From Bacillus sp. Y1 (GTDB taxonomy: Bacteria > Bacillota > Bacilli > Bacillales > Cytobacillaceae), in contig NZ_CP030028.1 of assembly GCF_003586445.1 (NCBI RefSeq), forward strand, positions 510,501 to 574,500: a DNA stretch of 64,000 bases, written 5' to 3'. Positions 33,525 through 42,412 of this stretch are shown piece by piece. The notes under the pieces were generated by a model. It saw only the letters and a program-made list of their open reading frames with translations. It ran no database searches and was not told the origin of the DNA. How positions within the stretch are numbered: the stretch's first letter is position 1; each line of letters begins with the position of its first letter. A program made the translations under genes and the position numbers.

Positions 33525-34565
33525 TTACATAGTGCTGATGTCAATCACGAATCGATACTTGACATCTGAGGCTAATACGCGTTCGTAGGCTTCATCAATT
33601 TTGTCCGCCGAAATTACTTCAATGGTAGGAACAATATTATGTTCTGCACAGAAGTCTAACATTTCCTGAGTCTCACGGATGCCTCCAATCATTGAACCTG
33701 CAAATGAACGGCGATGACCGATAAGCGAGAACACATTTACTGCCAATGGCTCTGCAGGCGCACCAACATTTACTAAAGTACCATCCAGTGTTAACAGTGA
33801 GAGATAAGCACTAATGTCAATTTTTGCACTTACCGTGTTAATGATCAGGTCAAAAGTACCGGCAAGTTTATTAAATGTCTCAGGATCACTTGTGGCATAG
33901 TAACTGTCGGCACCGAATTGCAAACCATCTTCCTTTTTACTCAAAGTTTGTGACAGAACGGTAACTTCTGCACCCATGGCGTGTGCAATCTTAACAGCCA
34001 TATGACCAAGACCGCCCAGACCAACAACCGCTACTTTCTTTCCTGGTCCAGCTTCCCAATGATTTAGTGGCGAATATGTCGTAATACCTGCGCAAAGTAA
34101 TGGTGCTGCAACGTCAAGCTCAATACCATCAGGAATTCTGACTACGAAATCCTCCGTTACCACTATGTGAGTAGAATAGCCACCTTGAGTTGGCTCACCG
34201 TATTTGTCAACACCAGCATAGGTAGGGACATTTCCATTGAGACAGTATTGTTCTTCTCCTTTACGGCAGTTCTCACATTCACCACAGGAGTCAACCATAC
34301 ATCCGACCCCTACTCGGTCACCGACCTTGTACTTTGTGACCTCAGCTCCTACTTCCGTGACAATTCCCGCAATCTCGTGTCCAGGTACGAGTGGATAGTT
34401 CACTGGACCCCATTCTCCATGTGCAGTATGGATGTCAGAATGGCATATTCCTGCATATTTAATTTCTATTAGAACATCATGTAAATCAAGATCGCGTCGT
34501 TTAATTTCAGCTGCTCGAAACGGTTTGTCTGGACCGTCGACAGCTCTTGCTTTAGCAATTACCAT
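33525..34565 (-). CDS. adhA: Zinc-type NAD(P)-dependent alcohol dehydrogenase, AdhA-like
   Basis: 346 aa. Catalytic zinc ligands Cys in GICHSDIH and His-Glu in PGHEIAG. The structural zinc site is [20 protein letters not shown] (four Cys, about 94-113). Rossmann motif [15 protein letters not shown]. It belongs to the cinnamyl-alcohol-dehydrogenase-like group and resembles B. subtilis AdhA, which is controlled by the MerR-type AdhR in the response to formaldehyde and methylglyoxal. A divergent MerR gene lies 331 bases away and a MerR-type operator precedes this gene, so the same circuit is likely. Symbol given by analogy. Confidence 0.9.
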   Translation of the reverse strand: MVIAKARAVDGPDKPFRAAEIKRRDLDLHDVLIEIKYAGICHSDIHTAHGEWGPVNYPLVPGHEIAGIVTEVGAEVTKYKVGDRVGVGCMVDSCGECENCRKGEEQYCLNGNVPTYAGVDKYGEPTQGGYSTHIVVTEDFVVRIPDGIELDVAAPLLCAGITTYSPLNHWEAGPGKKVAVVGLGGLGHMAVKIAHAMGAEVTVLSQTLSKKEDGLQFGADSYYATSDPETFNKLAGTFDLIINTVSAKIDISAYLSLLTLDGTLVNVGAPAEPLAVNVFSLIGHRRSFAGSMIGGIRETQEMLDFCAEHNIVPTIEVISADKIDEAYERVLASDVKYRFVIDISTM

Positions 34566-34685
34566 TAATAAAACCTCCTAAAATTTATACTTTTCAAGAG
34601 AATATGCTTGTATCAGGTAAATGAATCACTCAGGGTACATTTCCCTTCATTCATTTCTACCCCTACTTCTTTCTCTTGCAAAACC

Positions 34686-34716
34686 ATGTTAATCCCTAGA
34701 GTTAACTCTAGGTCAA
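34686..34716 (-). promoter_or_regulatory. MerR-type promoter of adhA with 19-base spacer
   Basis: On the minus strand: TTGACC (34716-34711), a 19-base spacer, TAACAT (34691-34686). The spacer carries the 18-base perfect palindrome CCTAGAGTTAACTCTAGG (34695-34712). An overlong spacer with a centred dyad is the mark of MerR-activated promoters, and AGAGTTAACTCT is close to the described AdhR/NmlR-type operators. Confidence 0.82.
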
Positions 34717-34845
34717 GTGATTAAATGATATTTTTTTAAAAAGCTCTCTCTGGCCATACATGTATCAAACTATCTATCAATCTAGTTGATTTTTACTTTC
34801 CTTTAAAACTTTGACATTCAGCAAATACGGTGATAAACTCCCTCG

Positions 34846-34876
34846 TAACAATAGAGTTAACTCGAGGTCTATATCA
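34846..34876 (+). promoter_or_regulatory. Second AdhR-like operator upstream of the MerR gene
   Basis: TAGAGTTAACTCGAGG (34852-34867) with the perfect core GAGTTAACTC. It lies 30 bases before the MerR start, in the same 19-base frame between TAACAA and ATATCA. Probably autoregulation. The rest of 34566-34896 is AT-rich without genes. Confidence 0.7.
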
Positions 34877-34896
34877 TTCAGAAAGGGAGATAAATA

Positions 34897-35304
34897 TTGA
34901 AGACATATTCTATCAGCGAAGTTGCAAAAGAATTGAATGTTACAGTATATACCTTGCGCTACTACGACAAAGAGGGGCTTATGCCTTTTGTAGAAAGGAC
35001 AGCCAGCGGAATACGATTGTTTAAAGAATCCGATATCGAAGCTTTAAAAATAATTGAATGTCTAAAATCCACCGGAATGCCTATTAAGGAAATTAAAAAC
35101 TTCATTGAATGGTGTTCTGATGGGGACTCCACGTTGCAACAAAGATATGACATGTTTTTGGAAAGAAAGGCTTGTGTAGAAGCACAGATGGAAGAACTGA
35201 AAAAAACAATGGAACTCATCGAGCATAAATGTTCGTATTACAAGACTGCTTTGAATGCCGGAACGGAAGAGATTCATAAAATAGAAACTTCCATGACTAA
35301 TTAG
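34897..35304 (+). CDS. adhR: MerR-family regulator, AdhR-like
   Basis: 135 aa from TTG 34897 with AAAGGGAG upstream. Winged helix SISEVAKELNVTVYTLRYYD (residues 5-24) and second helix pair, then a long dimerisation coiled coil (about 78-115). A lone Cys in IIECLKSTGM (about residue 54) matches the redox or aldehyde-reactive Cys52 of AdhR-type NmlR-group regulators. It lacks metal-binding Cys pairs. Divergent from the AdhA-like gene with matching operators on both sides. Confidence 0.87.
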   Translation: MKTYSISEVAKELNVTVYTLRYYDKEGLMPFVERTASGIRLFKESDIEALKIIECLKSTGMPIKEIKNFIEWCSDGDSTLQQRYDMFLERKACVEAQMEELKKTMELIEHKCSYYKTALNAGTEEIHKIETSMTN

Positions 35305-35315
35305 CTTCTTTTGAT

Positions 35316-35386
35316 TTAGGCAGCTTGTAAGGTCTGAACTCGGTATTGTACCGGGCTCAGGCCTTTTAGTTGTGCCTGGATTCCGT
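35316..35386 (-). pseudogene. C-terminal scrap of an IS3-family transposase
   Basis: Read on the minus strand the segment encodes IQAQLKGLSPVQYRVQTLQA-A and a stop, the standard end of IS3/IS150 orfB. It differs from the end of the element at 27903-29252, so it comes from another IS. The same bases form a GC-rich stem (AAGG-CTGA-CGGTA / TACCG-TCAG-CCTTTT) that may now end adhR transcription. Confidence 0.78.
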
Positions 35387-35446
35387 TAGTGAAGAATGAG
35401 TGAATCTAGTTATTAAAGGGGTTTCATGGTAGAATGTTGTCGAGGA

Positions 35447-35461
35447 ATGAAAACGCTTTAA
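35447..35461 (+). promoter_or_regulatory. cre-like site before the sensor kinase
   Basis: ATGAAAACGCTTTAA fits the CcpA consensus WTGNAANCGNWNNCW except for the C near the end. It lies 17 bases before the start codon. A TAGAAT -10 candidate is at 35430. Confidence 0.45.
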
Positions 35462-35477
35462 AGAGGTGAAGGATTCT

Positions 35478-37199
35478 TTGATAAAGTTTAATCAAGTAAC
35501 TTTTAAAAATAGGATTATCTTTATTTTTCTATGTAGCAGTTTAATTCCATTTATATGTTTGGGATTTCTTTCCTTCTATACAATAGATTCTATACTTCGT
35601 AATAAAGTAGAAAGTTCACTGCAAAGTAATTTGAAGCAAGATTTAATAACTTTAGAAAATACATTAAATAACTTAAATCATGTCTCTCAACAGCTTGCAT
35701 ATGGCGCAAGAGCAAATAATCTCTTTGAGGAATTGGAAAATGAACGTGAGCCCTATAATCGTATTCAGATTCGAAGTGAAATTAAAAGTGAAATAAATTT
35801 GATTTCTTTTTCAAATCCCAATGTAGGTTTAATTATGTACTACTATCCTGAGAAGCAAGAATATGATTTTGAAAGTTTTAGACTCCGCGGGGACTTTTTG
35901 CCAGACAATCTTCCAATAATGGCTAAGTACTCGGAAATTACATACTATGGACCTCACAAAAGTTACAACGGATTAATTAATCAATATGTATTTAGTACGA
36001 TGCGTAAAGTGAATTTGCCTAATCAAAATGTTTATTTATATATAGAGACGGGACGCAATGCTTTGGAAACTATATTTGCTCCTGAGAATAAGAGAGATGA
36101 CTCCCGTCGTTTACTTTTACTTGATAATGATGGGAAAATCACCTTTAGTGAAAATGAAAAAGCTTTCCCTGAGAATAGTATGTTTGTAGATTACAGCAAA
36201 TCGGAAGCCAGCTCTGGATATTATAAAAACTATTTTTGGAATAAAGAAACAAGTAACCAAGGATGGAGTATTGTTTCCATTACCCCGGTTAAGGAGCTGA
36301 ACAAGGAACGAGACAAATGGCTCTTTCAAGCTGCTTTAATATTAACTTTCTTCATAGTCGTTGCGTTATTATTTGCTATGTTAATGTGGAAGATGGTTTA
36401 TAACCCCTTGAAGAAATTCAACAAGGAGGTAAAATCCTTAACTCAGTCTACTACCGAGCAAACAGAATTAACTAAGATACCTGAATTTGATGATTTACTT
36501 TATCAAGTGAGAAGTATGAAGACGAAGATTTGGGATTTGTACGCTGAGATTGAACAGAAAGAAAAGCGACGAGCGGACTTAGAAGTAGAAAAACTCCTCT
36601 ATCAAATAAATCCACATTTCTTAATGAATACACTGGATACGGTGCATTGGTTGGCTGTCTTTAGTGGACATGAAAAAATAGATAAGGTGGTCCTCTCCTT
36701 AAATAAGTTACTTAGCTATAATCTTGGGAAAATGGGTGAGTCCACAACGGTTAAGAAAGAAATAGAGGCAGTAAAAGAATATTTACAGTTGCAACAGATT
36801 CGCTATGATTTTCAATTTGATGTGGATATAGAAGTAGATGAAACCACGATGGGATTATCGATTCCACGTTTCCTCCTTCAGCCCTTGGTAGAAAATGCTC
36901 TTTATCATGGTGTAAGTGACGACGGCTATATACATGTAAATGTGAAGTTGTACGATTATTTAGAGATTACCATCCAAGATAATGGTTCTGGTATGTCAAG
37001 AGAAGAAATAAACAGCTTACTTCTTGATGAGTCAAAAAATAGTCAAAAGGTTGGAATGGGCATCGGCTTGAGCTATGTAAAACGTATTCTGGAAGCGAAT
37101 TATGGGGAAGAAGCTAATTTAGAAATTAAAAGTGAAATGGGAAAAGGGACAATAGTTTCTTTACGAATCCCCGTCTCTGGAGGTGAAAGATCAGAATGA
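35478..37199 (+). CDS. Sensor histidine kinase, YesM/LytS-like
   Basis: 573 aa from TTG 35478, with GAGGTGAAGG before it; the GTG at 35466 lies inside that site. Helix 1 (about 13-35), a large extracytoplasmic sensor (about 36-275), helix 2 (about 280-302), HAMP, then His_kinase domain with phospho-acceptor QINPHFLMNTLDTVHW (about 375-390) and HATPase motifs DNGSGMS and GMGIGLSYV. This class pairs with AraC-type response regulators and controls carbohydrate uptake operons in bacilli. It overlaps its partner by four bases (ATGA). The ligand is likely an extracellular alpha-glucan oligosaccharide, judged by the downstream genes. Confidence 0.92.
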   Translation: MIKFNQVTFKNRIIFIFLCSSLIPFICLGFLSFYTIDSILRNKVESSLQSNLKQDLITLENTLNNLNHVSQQLAYGARANNLFEELENEREPYNRIQIRSEIKSEINLISFSNPNVGLIMYYYPEKQEYDFESFRLRGDFLPDNLPIMAKYSEITYYGPHKSYNGLINQYVFSTMRKVNLPNQNVYLYIETGRNALETIFAPENKRDDSRRLLLLDNDGKITFSENEKAFPENSMFVDYSKSEASSGYYKNYFWNKETSNQGWSIVSITPVKELNKERDKWLFQAALILTFFIVVALLFAMLMWKMVYNPLKKFNKEVKSLTQSTTEQTELTKIPEFDDLLYQVRSMKTKIWDLYAEIEQKEKRRADLEVEKLLYQINPHFLMNTLDTVHWLAVFSGHEKIDKVVLSLNKLLSYNLGKMGESTTVKKEIEAVKEYLQLQQIRYDFQFDVDIEVDETTMGLSIPRFLLQPLVENALYHGVSDDGYIHVNVKLYDYLEITIQDNGSGMSREEINSLLLDESKNSQKVGMGIGLSYVKRILEANYGEEANLEIKSEMGKGTIVSLRIPVSGGERSE

Positions 37200-38587
37200 T
37201 TCGAGTATTAATAGTAGACGATGAAAAAATTGTTCGTAAGGGCTTAATTTCCTTTATGCCCTGGGATGATTTTGGGATGAAGGTTGTAGGAGAAGCTAAT
37301 AATGGTGAGAATGCACTCCAAATTATTGAGAAAAACAAGGTCGATTTGTTATTAACGGATTTATCCATGCCAGTTATGTCTGGAATTGAATTAATGAGAG
37401 AAGTTAGAAAAAAATATCCTCACATTCAAATAGTGGTTCTAACTCTACATCAAGATTTTGAATATGTTCAGGAGGCACTTCGACTTGGAGCGATTGACTA
37501 TATTGCCAAAACGCAATTAGATAAAGAACAGTTTGAAGATGTTTTAGGTAGAATTGCTTCCTTAATGGAACAGAAAGATTTATTAAAAGGAAATCCATTT
37601 CCTCAAGATGAATTAGTCGACGTTGAAGAAATCTTGGTATTATTCGCTTTAAACCCACAAAGTGATGAGGTGAAATTGGATACCTACTTATCAGTTGGAG
37701 CCTTAGAAGCGGATCTAGGTATCTGGTACTGGCCATCTATAGAAGAACAAGATAGAAAGTCACTTCAGGATTGGGTAACCAACGCTTTTTCATCAAATTC
37801 GGAATTTGTACTTATTCGTTTCCAGGGACTTAAACATATGGATCGAAAATCGATTTTGCAACTTCTAAGGGGCTATCAAAAGGGTGATTTATTTTATGAT
37901 TATGATCCATTACAGTCTTACAAAATTGTACACAGTGAAGATATTCTTAATAAAGGAAAAAAAGAAACTGGATATGATATGAGTGAAATCAAAGAAAAGT
38001 GGATATCTGGGGAATGGATTCATAACGATCAATTGTTTGAACATATGCAAAATGAACTTAAATCATTTAGGCTGCCGCCGATCCGTTTAACACGGATGTT
38101 CTTTTCTATTACAGATGAATGGAACCGCCTATACCACCAAATCCTGTCTGAGCCCATTTTTATCGAAGATTTTTTAACCAACTGGGTTCAATTTGAGACT
38201 TGGTTAAGGCAAACAAGAAAAAAAATAAAAATGATAAAAATGAAGTCTCCCTATTCTTTGGAAATTCAAAATAGTATCCTGCAAGCAATGAGCTTAGCAC
38301 AGCAAATGTTGAATAAACATATTACAGCAGGAAATATGGCCAAGAGGGTCAATATGAGTAGTAGCTATTTCAGCCAGTGTTTTAAAGAGATTGTTGGTAA
38401 AACATATACAGATTATTTGAGAGACATTCGGATGGAACAAGCAAAAGATTACTTAAGAAACACAACAAAAACAATTCATTGGATTGCAGAACAGGTTGGG
38501 TATACTGATGAAAAATATTTTAGTCGACTATTTCGAGAGCATGTAGGTGTTTTACCAAGTGAGTATAGACAAAAGGGTAACATATAA
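37196..38587 (+). CDS. AraC-type response regulator, YesN-like
   Basis: 463 aa. N-terminal receiver with DDEKIVRKG, phospho-Asp in LLLTDLSMPVMSG (about residue 54) and Lys in YIAKTQLD. A long middle linker of unknown fold follows (about 140-355). The C-terminal AraC domain has helices AGNMAKRVNMSSSYFSQCFK and TIHWIAEQVGYTDEKYFSRL. Partner of the overlapping kinase, expected to activate the transporter and glycosidase operon that starts at 38752. Strong terminator behind. Confidence 0.93.
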   Translation: MIRVLIVDDEKIVRKGLISFMPWDDFGMKVVGEANNGENALQIIEKNKVDLLLTDLSMPVMSGIELMREVRKKYPHIQIVVLTLHQDFEYVQEALRLGAIDYIAKTQLDKEQFEDVLGRIASLMEQKDLLKGNPFPQDELVDVEEILVLFALNPQSDEVKLDTYLSVGALEADLGIWYWPSIEEQDRKSLQDWVTNAFSSNSEFVLIRFQGLKHMDRKSILQLLRGYQKGDLFYDYDPLQSYKIVHSEDILNKGKKETGYDMSEIKEKWISGEWIHNDQLFEHMQNELKSFRLPPIRLTRMFFSITDEWNRLYHQILSEPIFIEDFLTNWVQFETWLRQTRKKIKMIKMKSPYSLEIQNSILQAMSLAQQMLNKHITAGNMAKRVNMSSSYFSQCFKEIVGKTYTDYLRDIRMEQAKDYLRNTTKTIHWIAEQVGYTDEKYFSRLFREHVGVLPSEYRQKGNI

Positions 38588-38597
38588 AGTTGGTTAG

Positions 38598-38645
38598 AAA
38601 ACGTACGAAAAAGGGGTAGACATTTTTCATACGTTTTTTTTTATT
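38598..38645 (+). terminator. Terminator of the sensor-regulator operon
   Basis: AAAACGTACGAAAAA pairs with TTTTTCATACGTTTT (one mismatch), loop of about 12 bases, long T-run. Confidence 0.88.
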
Positions 38646-38666
38646 TTAATAAATAGTTAACCTATC

Positions 38667-38681
38667 TTGTAACCGCTTTCT
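38667..38681 (+). promoter_or_regulatory. cre site of the alpha-glucan operon
   Basis: TTGTAACCGCTTTCT is a full match to WTGNAANCGNWNNCW. It lies 71 bases before the binding-protein start, so CcpA repression in glucose is expected. Confidence 0.82.
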
Positions 38682-38751
38682 ATCTCGGTAAATCCTTCTA
38701 CAGTGATATATTGAAATTAGAAATTAGATTCTTCATAAGAGGGGGAAAATT

Positions 38752-40398
38752 ATGAAAAAGGTAGTAAAGGCTGGATTGGCAGGTTTATTGATTACCGCTA
38801 GTTTAAGTGCATGTACCGGTAAAACTGAAAGTAGTAACAACGCGGATAATGTACTGAAAGTTGATTCCAATGGGAAGTATACGGAACCAGTTGAAGTGTC
38901 TATTGGTAAAGGAATTGATGCTAACTATAAGTTCGAAGGAAATGATACAGCCGAAAACAATGCCTACACCCGTTGGTTAAAAGATCGTTATAACATTGAT
39001 ATTAAGCATGAGTGGGAAGCATCGGCAGGAGATTATGAACAAAAAGTAAGTTTGACCATTGCAAGCAACGATCTTCCAGATGCTATGTTAGTCAATGAGT
39101 CGCAGTTAAAGCAAATGATTAAAGCGGATCAATTGGCTGATTTATCGGAAGTTTATGAAGAATATGGTTCAGAAAGACTTAAGGATATTTATAAATCAAA
39201 TCCTGGTTTATTAGATAATGTAACTGTTGATGGAAAATTGTATGCATTTCCAGAGACCACGCTTCCATCCGCACCGTTGACCTGGATTCGTAAGGACTGG
39301 CTTGATAAATTGGGACTTCAACCACCTAAAAATTTACAGGATGTAGAAAACATCGCACAAGCGTTTATTGATAACAATATGGGTGGACAGGACACAATTG
39401 GTATTGTAGGAACTGCACAAGGTGGTGCACTATATCCTACTTTTCTAACATCAGGGGATCACTCCTTTAATTTAGCACCGGTGTTCTTTGCTAACAATGC
39501 TTACCCAGGAATTTGGGTCAAAGATGAAGATGGGAAAGCCGTTTATGGTTCAACACTTCCAGAAACAAAGGCTACATTAGCCTTGTTGAATGAATGGTAT
39601 AAGGAAGGAATTTTGGACAAGGAACTTGGTTTAAGGAAAAGTTCACAAGAGGTAATTGCAAGTGGTAAAACTGGTATTTACTTTGGAGCTTGGTGGACTC
39701 CTTATAATATCGAAGATTCAATAAAGAATGATCCGAATGCAAATTGGCGTCCATATGCTGCACCAGTAGATGCTGCAGGTGTACTTAATTCTAATGAAAC
39801 CACAGGAAGTCAGTATATCGTAGTTAGTAAAGAATATGAACATCCAGAAGCAATTGTAGAACTTTTAAATATCCATGTAAATGAGAAAGACGCTAGTTAT
39901 AAAGAAGCAGTAGGTAAGGAAATGACTTCACAGGAAATTCCGTTGTTTACAATCATGGGGCATGGGGATCAGCTGAAATACGCTGTAGATACAACTCGAA
40001 AGTTTCTTGCGGGTGAAATTAGCCTGGAAGAAGTTGATAAAGTAAATTATGGCTTTACGTATGAACTCGTATCACATGCTAAGAACACGAAAAAAGAGCC
40101 TTACGATAATTACGATATACAATATTGGAATAAAGATGACGAATTCTTTACTCATGTTTACTCTCATCTGAATGGTGGTTCTACATTTGTTGATGCTGAC
40201 ATTAATTATGTTCGTAGCCTAGCAACTGCCAAAACACAAACGATGCAAACCCGTTGGACAAATCTGAAAAAACTAGAAGATGAAACTTTCTTAAAAATCA
40301 TTTTCGGCAATGCACCGTTAAGTGATTTTGATAAATTTGTTGAACAATGGAAAGAACAGGGTGGAGATCAAATTACTAAAGAAGTAAACGAGCAATAA
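38752..40398 (+). CDS. Extracellular sugar-binding lipoprotein, LplA/YtcQ-like
   Basis: 548 aa. Basic N-terminus, hydrophobic stretch and lipobox LSAC (Cys21) mark a lipoprotein. The length over 500 residues and the motifs YTRWLKDRYNIDIKHEW and SPVNE-like GSQYIVVSKEYEHPEA fit the large solute-binding proteins that pair with LplB/LplC-type permeases and YesMN-type regulators. First gene of the operon, with a hairpin between it and the permeases. The ligand is presumably a malto- or pullulan-type oligosaccharide, judged by GH31 and GH13 neighbours. Confidence 0.92.
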   Translation: MKKVVKAGLAGLLITASLSACTGKTESSNNADNVLKVDSNGKYTEPVEVSIGKGIDANYKFEGNDTAENNAYTRWLKDRYNIDIKHEWEASAGDYEQKVSLTIASNDLPDAMLVNESQLKQMIKADQLADLSEVYEEYGSERLKDIYKSNPGLLDNVTVDGKLYAFPETTLPSAPLTWIRKDWLDKLGLQPPKNLQDVENIAQAFIDNNMGGQDTIGIVGTAQGGALYPTFLTSGDHSFNLAPVFFANNAYPGIWVKDEDGKAVYGSTLPETKATLALLNEWYKEGILDKELGLRKSSQEVIASGKTGIYFGAWWTPYNIEDSIKNDPNANWRPYAAPVDAAGVLNSNETTGSQYIVVSKEYEHPEAIVELLNIHVNEKDASYKEAVGKEMTSQEIPLFTIMGHGDQLKYAVDTTRKFLAGEISLEEVDKVNYGFTYELVSHAKNTKKEPYDNYDIQYWNKDDEFFTHVYSHLNGGSTFVDADINYVRSLATAKTQTMQTRWTNLKKLEDETFLKIIFGNAPLSDFDKFVEQWKEQGGDQITKEVNEQ

Positions 40399-40405
40399 AA
40401 AAATG

Positions 40406-40442
40406 ATCTCAAGACGGGTGAAGCACTCGTCTTGAGATTCTT
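40406..40442 (+). terminator. Intercistronic hairpin after the binding-protein gene
   Basis: 11-bp perfect stem ATCTCAAGACG / CGTCTTGAGAT, loop of 11 bases, then TCTTT only. Likely a partial terminator or mRNA 3' stabiliser giving excess binding protein, like the hairpin at 768-822. Confidence 0.72.
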
Positions 40443-40459
40443 TCAAGGAGGAAAATGAA

Positions 40460-41428
40460 ATGAAAAACAGAGTGGTACACAATCAGGCCCCGCTCACCAG
40501 ATCTGTTTTAGAACGTAAACCTGCTATAACTCTATCAAAAGTTTATCGTTCGAATTATACCCATTACTATTTAATGCTTCTTCCTGGCCTGCTTTGGATG
40601 TTCTTTTTTAATTTGTTTCCCATGTACGGAACATTAATGGCATTTAAGGATTTTAATCCAGGAGTAGGGATTCTTAAGTCTGCATGGATAGGTCTAGAAA
40701 ACTTTAAATATATGTTTGAGCTCCCAGACAGTATTCAAGTTTTCAAGAATACAATAGTCATCGCACTTGCAAAAATGGTTTTACAATTAATTGTCCCTTT
40801 AATATTTGCTCTTATGTTAAATGAAGTGAAAAATAGGTTTTTTTCTCGATCGGTTCAGACAATCGTTTATTTACCGCATTTTCTTTCTTGGGTTATTGTG
40901 GCAGGTATTCTACTAGACCTTTTCTCGCTTTCAGGCCCAGTCAATCAGTTGCTTACTGTCTTGGGAATTGAACCGATTTTATTCTTTTCCAATCCAGATA
41001 TCTTTCCGGCAATTGTAATTGGTAGTGACGTTTGGAAGGAGTTTGGTTTTGGTGCAATTATCTATTTTGCAGCACTAACGTCTATTAGCCCTGAATTATA
41101 CGAAGCTGCGGCAATAGATGGTGCTTCCCAGTTTAGACGCTTAATTAGCATTACGCTGCCTAGCATACTTCCAGTAGCCATATTACTAGGTACATTAAGC
41201 TTAGGTAATATCTTGAATGCAGGGTTTGATCAAATATTTAACCTATACAATCCACTTGTCTATTCTACTGGGGATATCATTGATACTTGGGTTTATCGGG
41301 CAGGTCTAATAGATATGCAATATGGATTAGCTACAGCAGTAGGACTTCTTAAATCTATTGTGAGCTTAATATTAATTGCTATTTCTTATGGGTTAGCTTA
41401 CCGGTTTGCAAATTATAGAATTTTCTAA
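40460..41428 (+). CDS. Sugar ABC transporter permease, LplB type
   Basis: 322 aa with AAGGAGG before the ATG. A hydrophilic N-terminal tail of about 35 residues, six helices, and the EAA loop LYEAAAIDGASQFRR then ITLPSILPV (about 213-240). Segment FNLFPMYGTLMAFKDFNPG is typical of LplB/YtcP-like permeases. Works with the next gene; no ATPase is encoded nearby. Confidence 0.92.
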   Translation: MKNRVVHNQAPLTRSVLERKPAITLSKVYRSNYTHYYLMLLPGLLWMFFFNLFPMYGTLMAFKDFNPGVGILKSAWIGLENFKYMFELPDSIQVFKNTIVIALAKMVLQLIVPLIFALMLNEVKNRFFSRSVQTIVYLPHFLSWVIVAGILLDLFSLSGPVNQLLTVLGIEPILFFSNPDIFPAIVIGSDVWKEFGFGAIIYFAALTSISPELYEAAAIDGASQFRRLISITLPSILPVAILLGTLSLGNILNAGFDQIFNLYNPLVYSTGDIIDTWVYRAGLIDMQYGLATAVGLLKSIVSLILIAISYGLAYRFANYRIF

Positions 41429-41446
41429 AGTAAGGAGGGATGGAAT

Positions 41447-42331
41447 ATGGTAGAAGAACGATCTGTCATATCCAAGTTTTTCAATGGATTTAATGTGTTT
41501 TTACTTATTTTAATTACCCTTCTATGTATCTATCCAGTTTGGTATATGTTAGTTGTTTCTTTTAGTGATAAATCTGCAGTGGCTGCGGGGCAAGTGTTCC
41601 TTTGGCCCAAAGATTTTACAATATCAGCTTATAGGTTGATCCTGGATGATATTCAATTTTTCAAATCCTTTGGTATCTCAGTTACCCGTGTCATTTTAGG
41701 AACGATCACTACCTTTGTAGTTGTGGTTTTAATGGCTTATCCACTTTCAAAAACGTCAAGGGAATTCAAACCAAGAAATATTATTATGTGGATTTTGATA
41801 TTTGCCATGCTTTTTAACGGCGGTTTAGTTCCATGGTATATGACTATGAAGGCACTGGGACTGACCAATAATATATGGGGTCTTGTTCTTGGAGGGGGAT
41901 TACCTGTTTTTAATGTTATTTTGGTCATGAACTTTTTTAGAAATTTACCAAAGGAATTGGAAGAATCAGCAATTATGGACGGAGCAGGACCATGGAGAAT
42001 TTTGTTAAACATCTTTTTACCGTTGTCTAAACCTGTATTGGCTACTATTTTAGTCTTTACAATCGTTTATCATTGGAATGAATTTTTTCAGGCCATGGTG
42101 TTAATGACAAAAAATGACCAATATCCATTACAAACTTACATTCGTTCCCTTACGGTCGTAACGGATCTTTCAAGTATGGATGCGGAATCAGCGAAACTTC
42201 TTACATCGACATCCAATCAAACGTTAAATGCAGCGAAAATATTTATATCAATGCTTCCACTTTTAGTGATTTACCCATTTTTTCAAAAATATTTTGTCAA
42301 GGGTATTACGCTCGGTTCTGTTAAGGGGTGA
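41447..42331 (+). CDS. Sugar ABC transporter permease, LplC type
   Basis: 294 aa, AAGGAGG 9 bases before the ATG. Six helices. EAA loop LEESAIMDGAGPWRI then NIFLPLSKPVL (about 172-198), and the C-terminal FQKYFVKGITLGSVKG characteristic of LplC/YtcP-type subunits. It completes the importer with the LplB-like subunit 18 bases upstream. Confidence 0.93.
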   Translation: MVEERSVISKFFNGFNVFLLILITLLCIYPVWYMLVVSFSDKSAVAAGQVFLWPKDFTISAYRLILDDIQFFKSFGISVTRVILGTITTFVVVVLMAYPLSKTSREFKPRNIIMWILIFAMLFNGGLVPWYMTMKALGLTNNIWGLVLGGGLPVFNVILVMNFFRNLPKELEESAIMDGAGPWRILLNIFLPLSKPVLATILVFTIVYHWNEFFQAMVLMTKNDQYPLQTYIRSLTVVTDLSSMDAESAKLLTSTSNQTLNAAKIFISMLPLLVIYPFFQKYFVKGITLGSVKG

Positions 42332-42412
42332 TAGAAAGGATATATGCCCTCTGCCGACAAGTTATCTCGAAATGCTACAAAAGGGATCCAAAAACTATAA
42401 GGAGGAATTTGT

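Noticed and set aside
33401..33544. N-terminal extension of the HPr-like gene by 48 codons
   Set aside because: It overlaps the end of the alcohol dehydrogenase gene and has no ribosome binding site; ATG 33400 has GAGGTGA and matches the HPr N-terminus.
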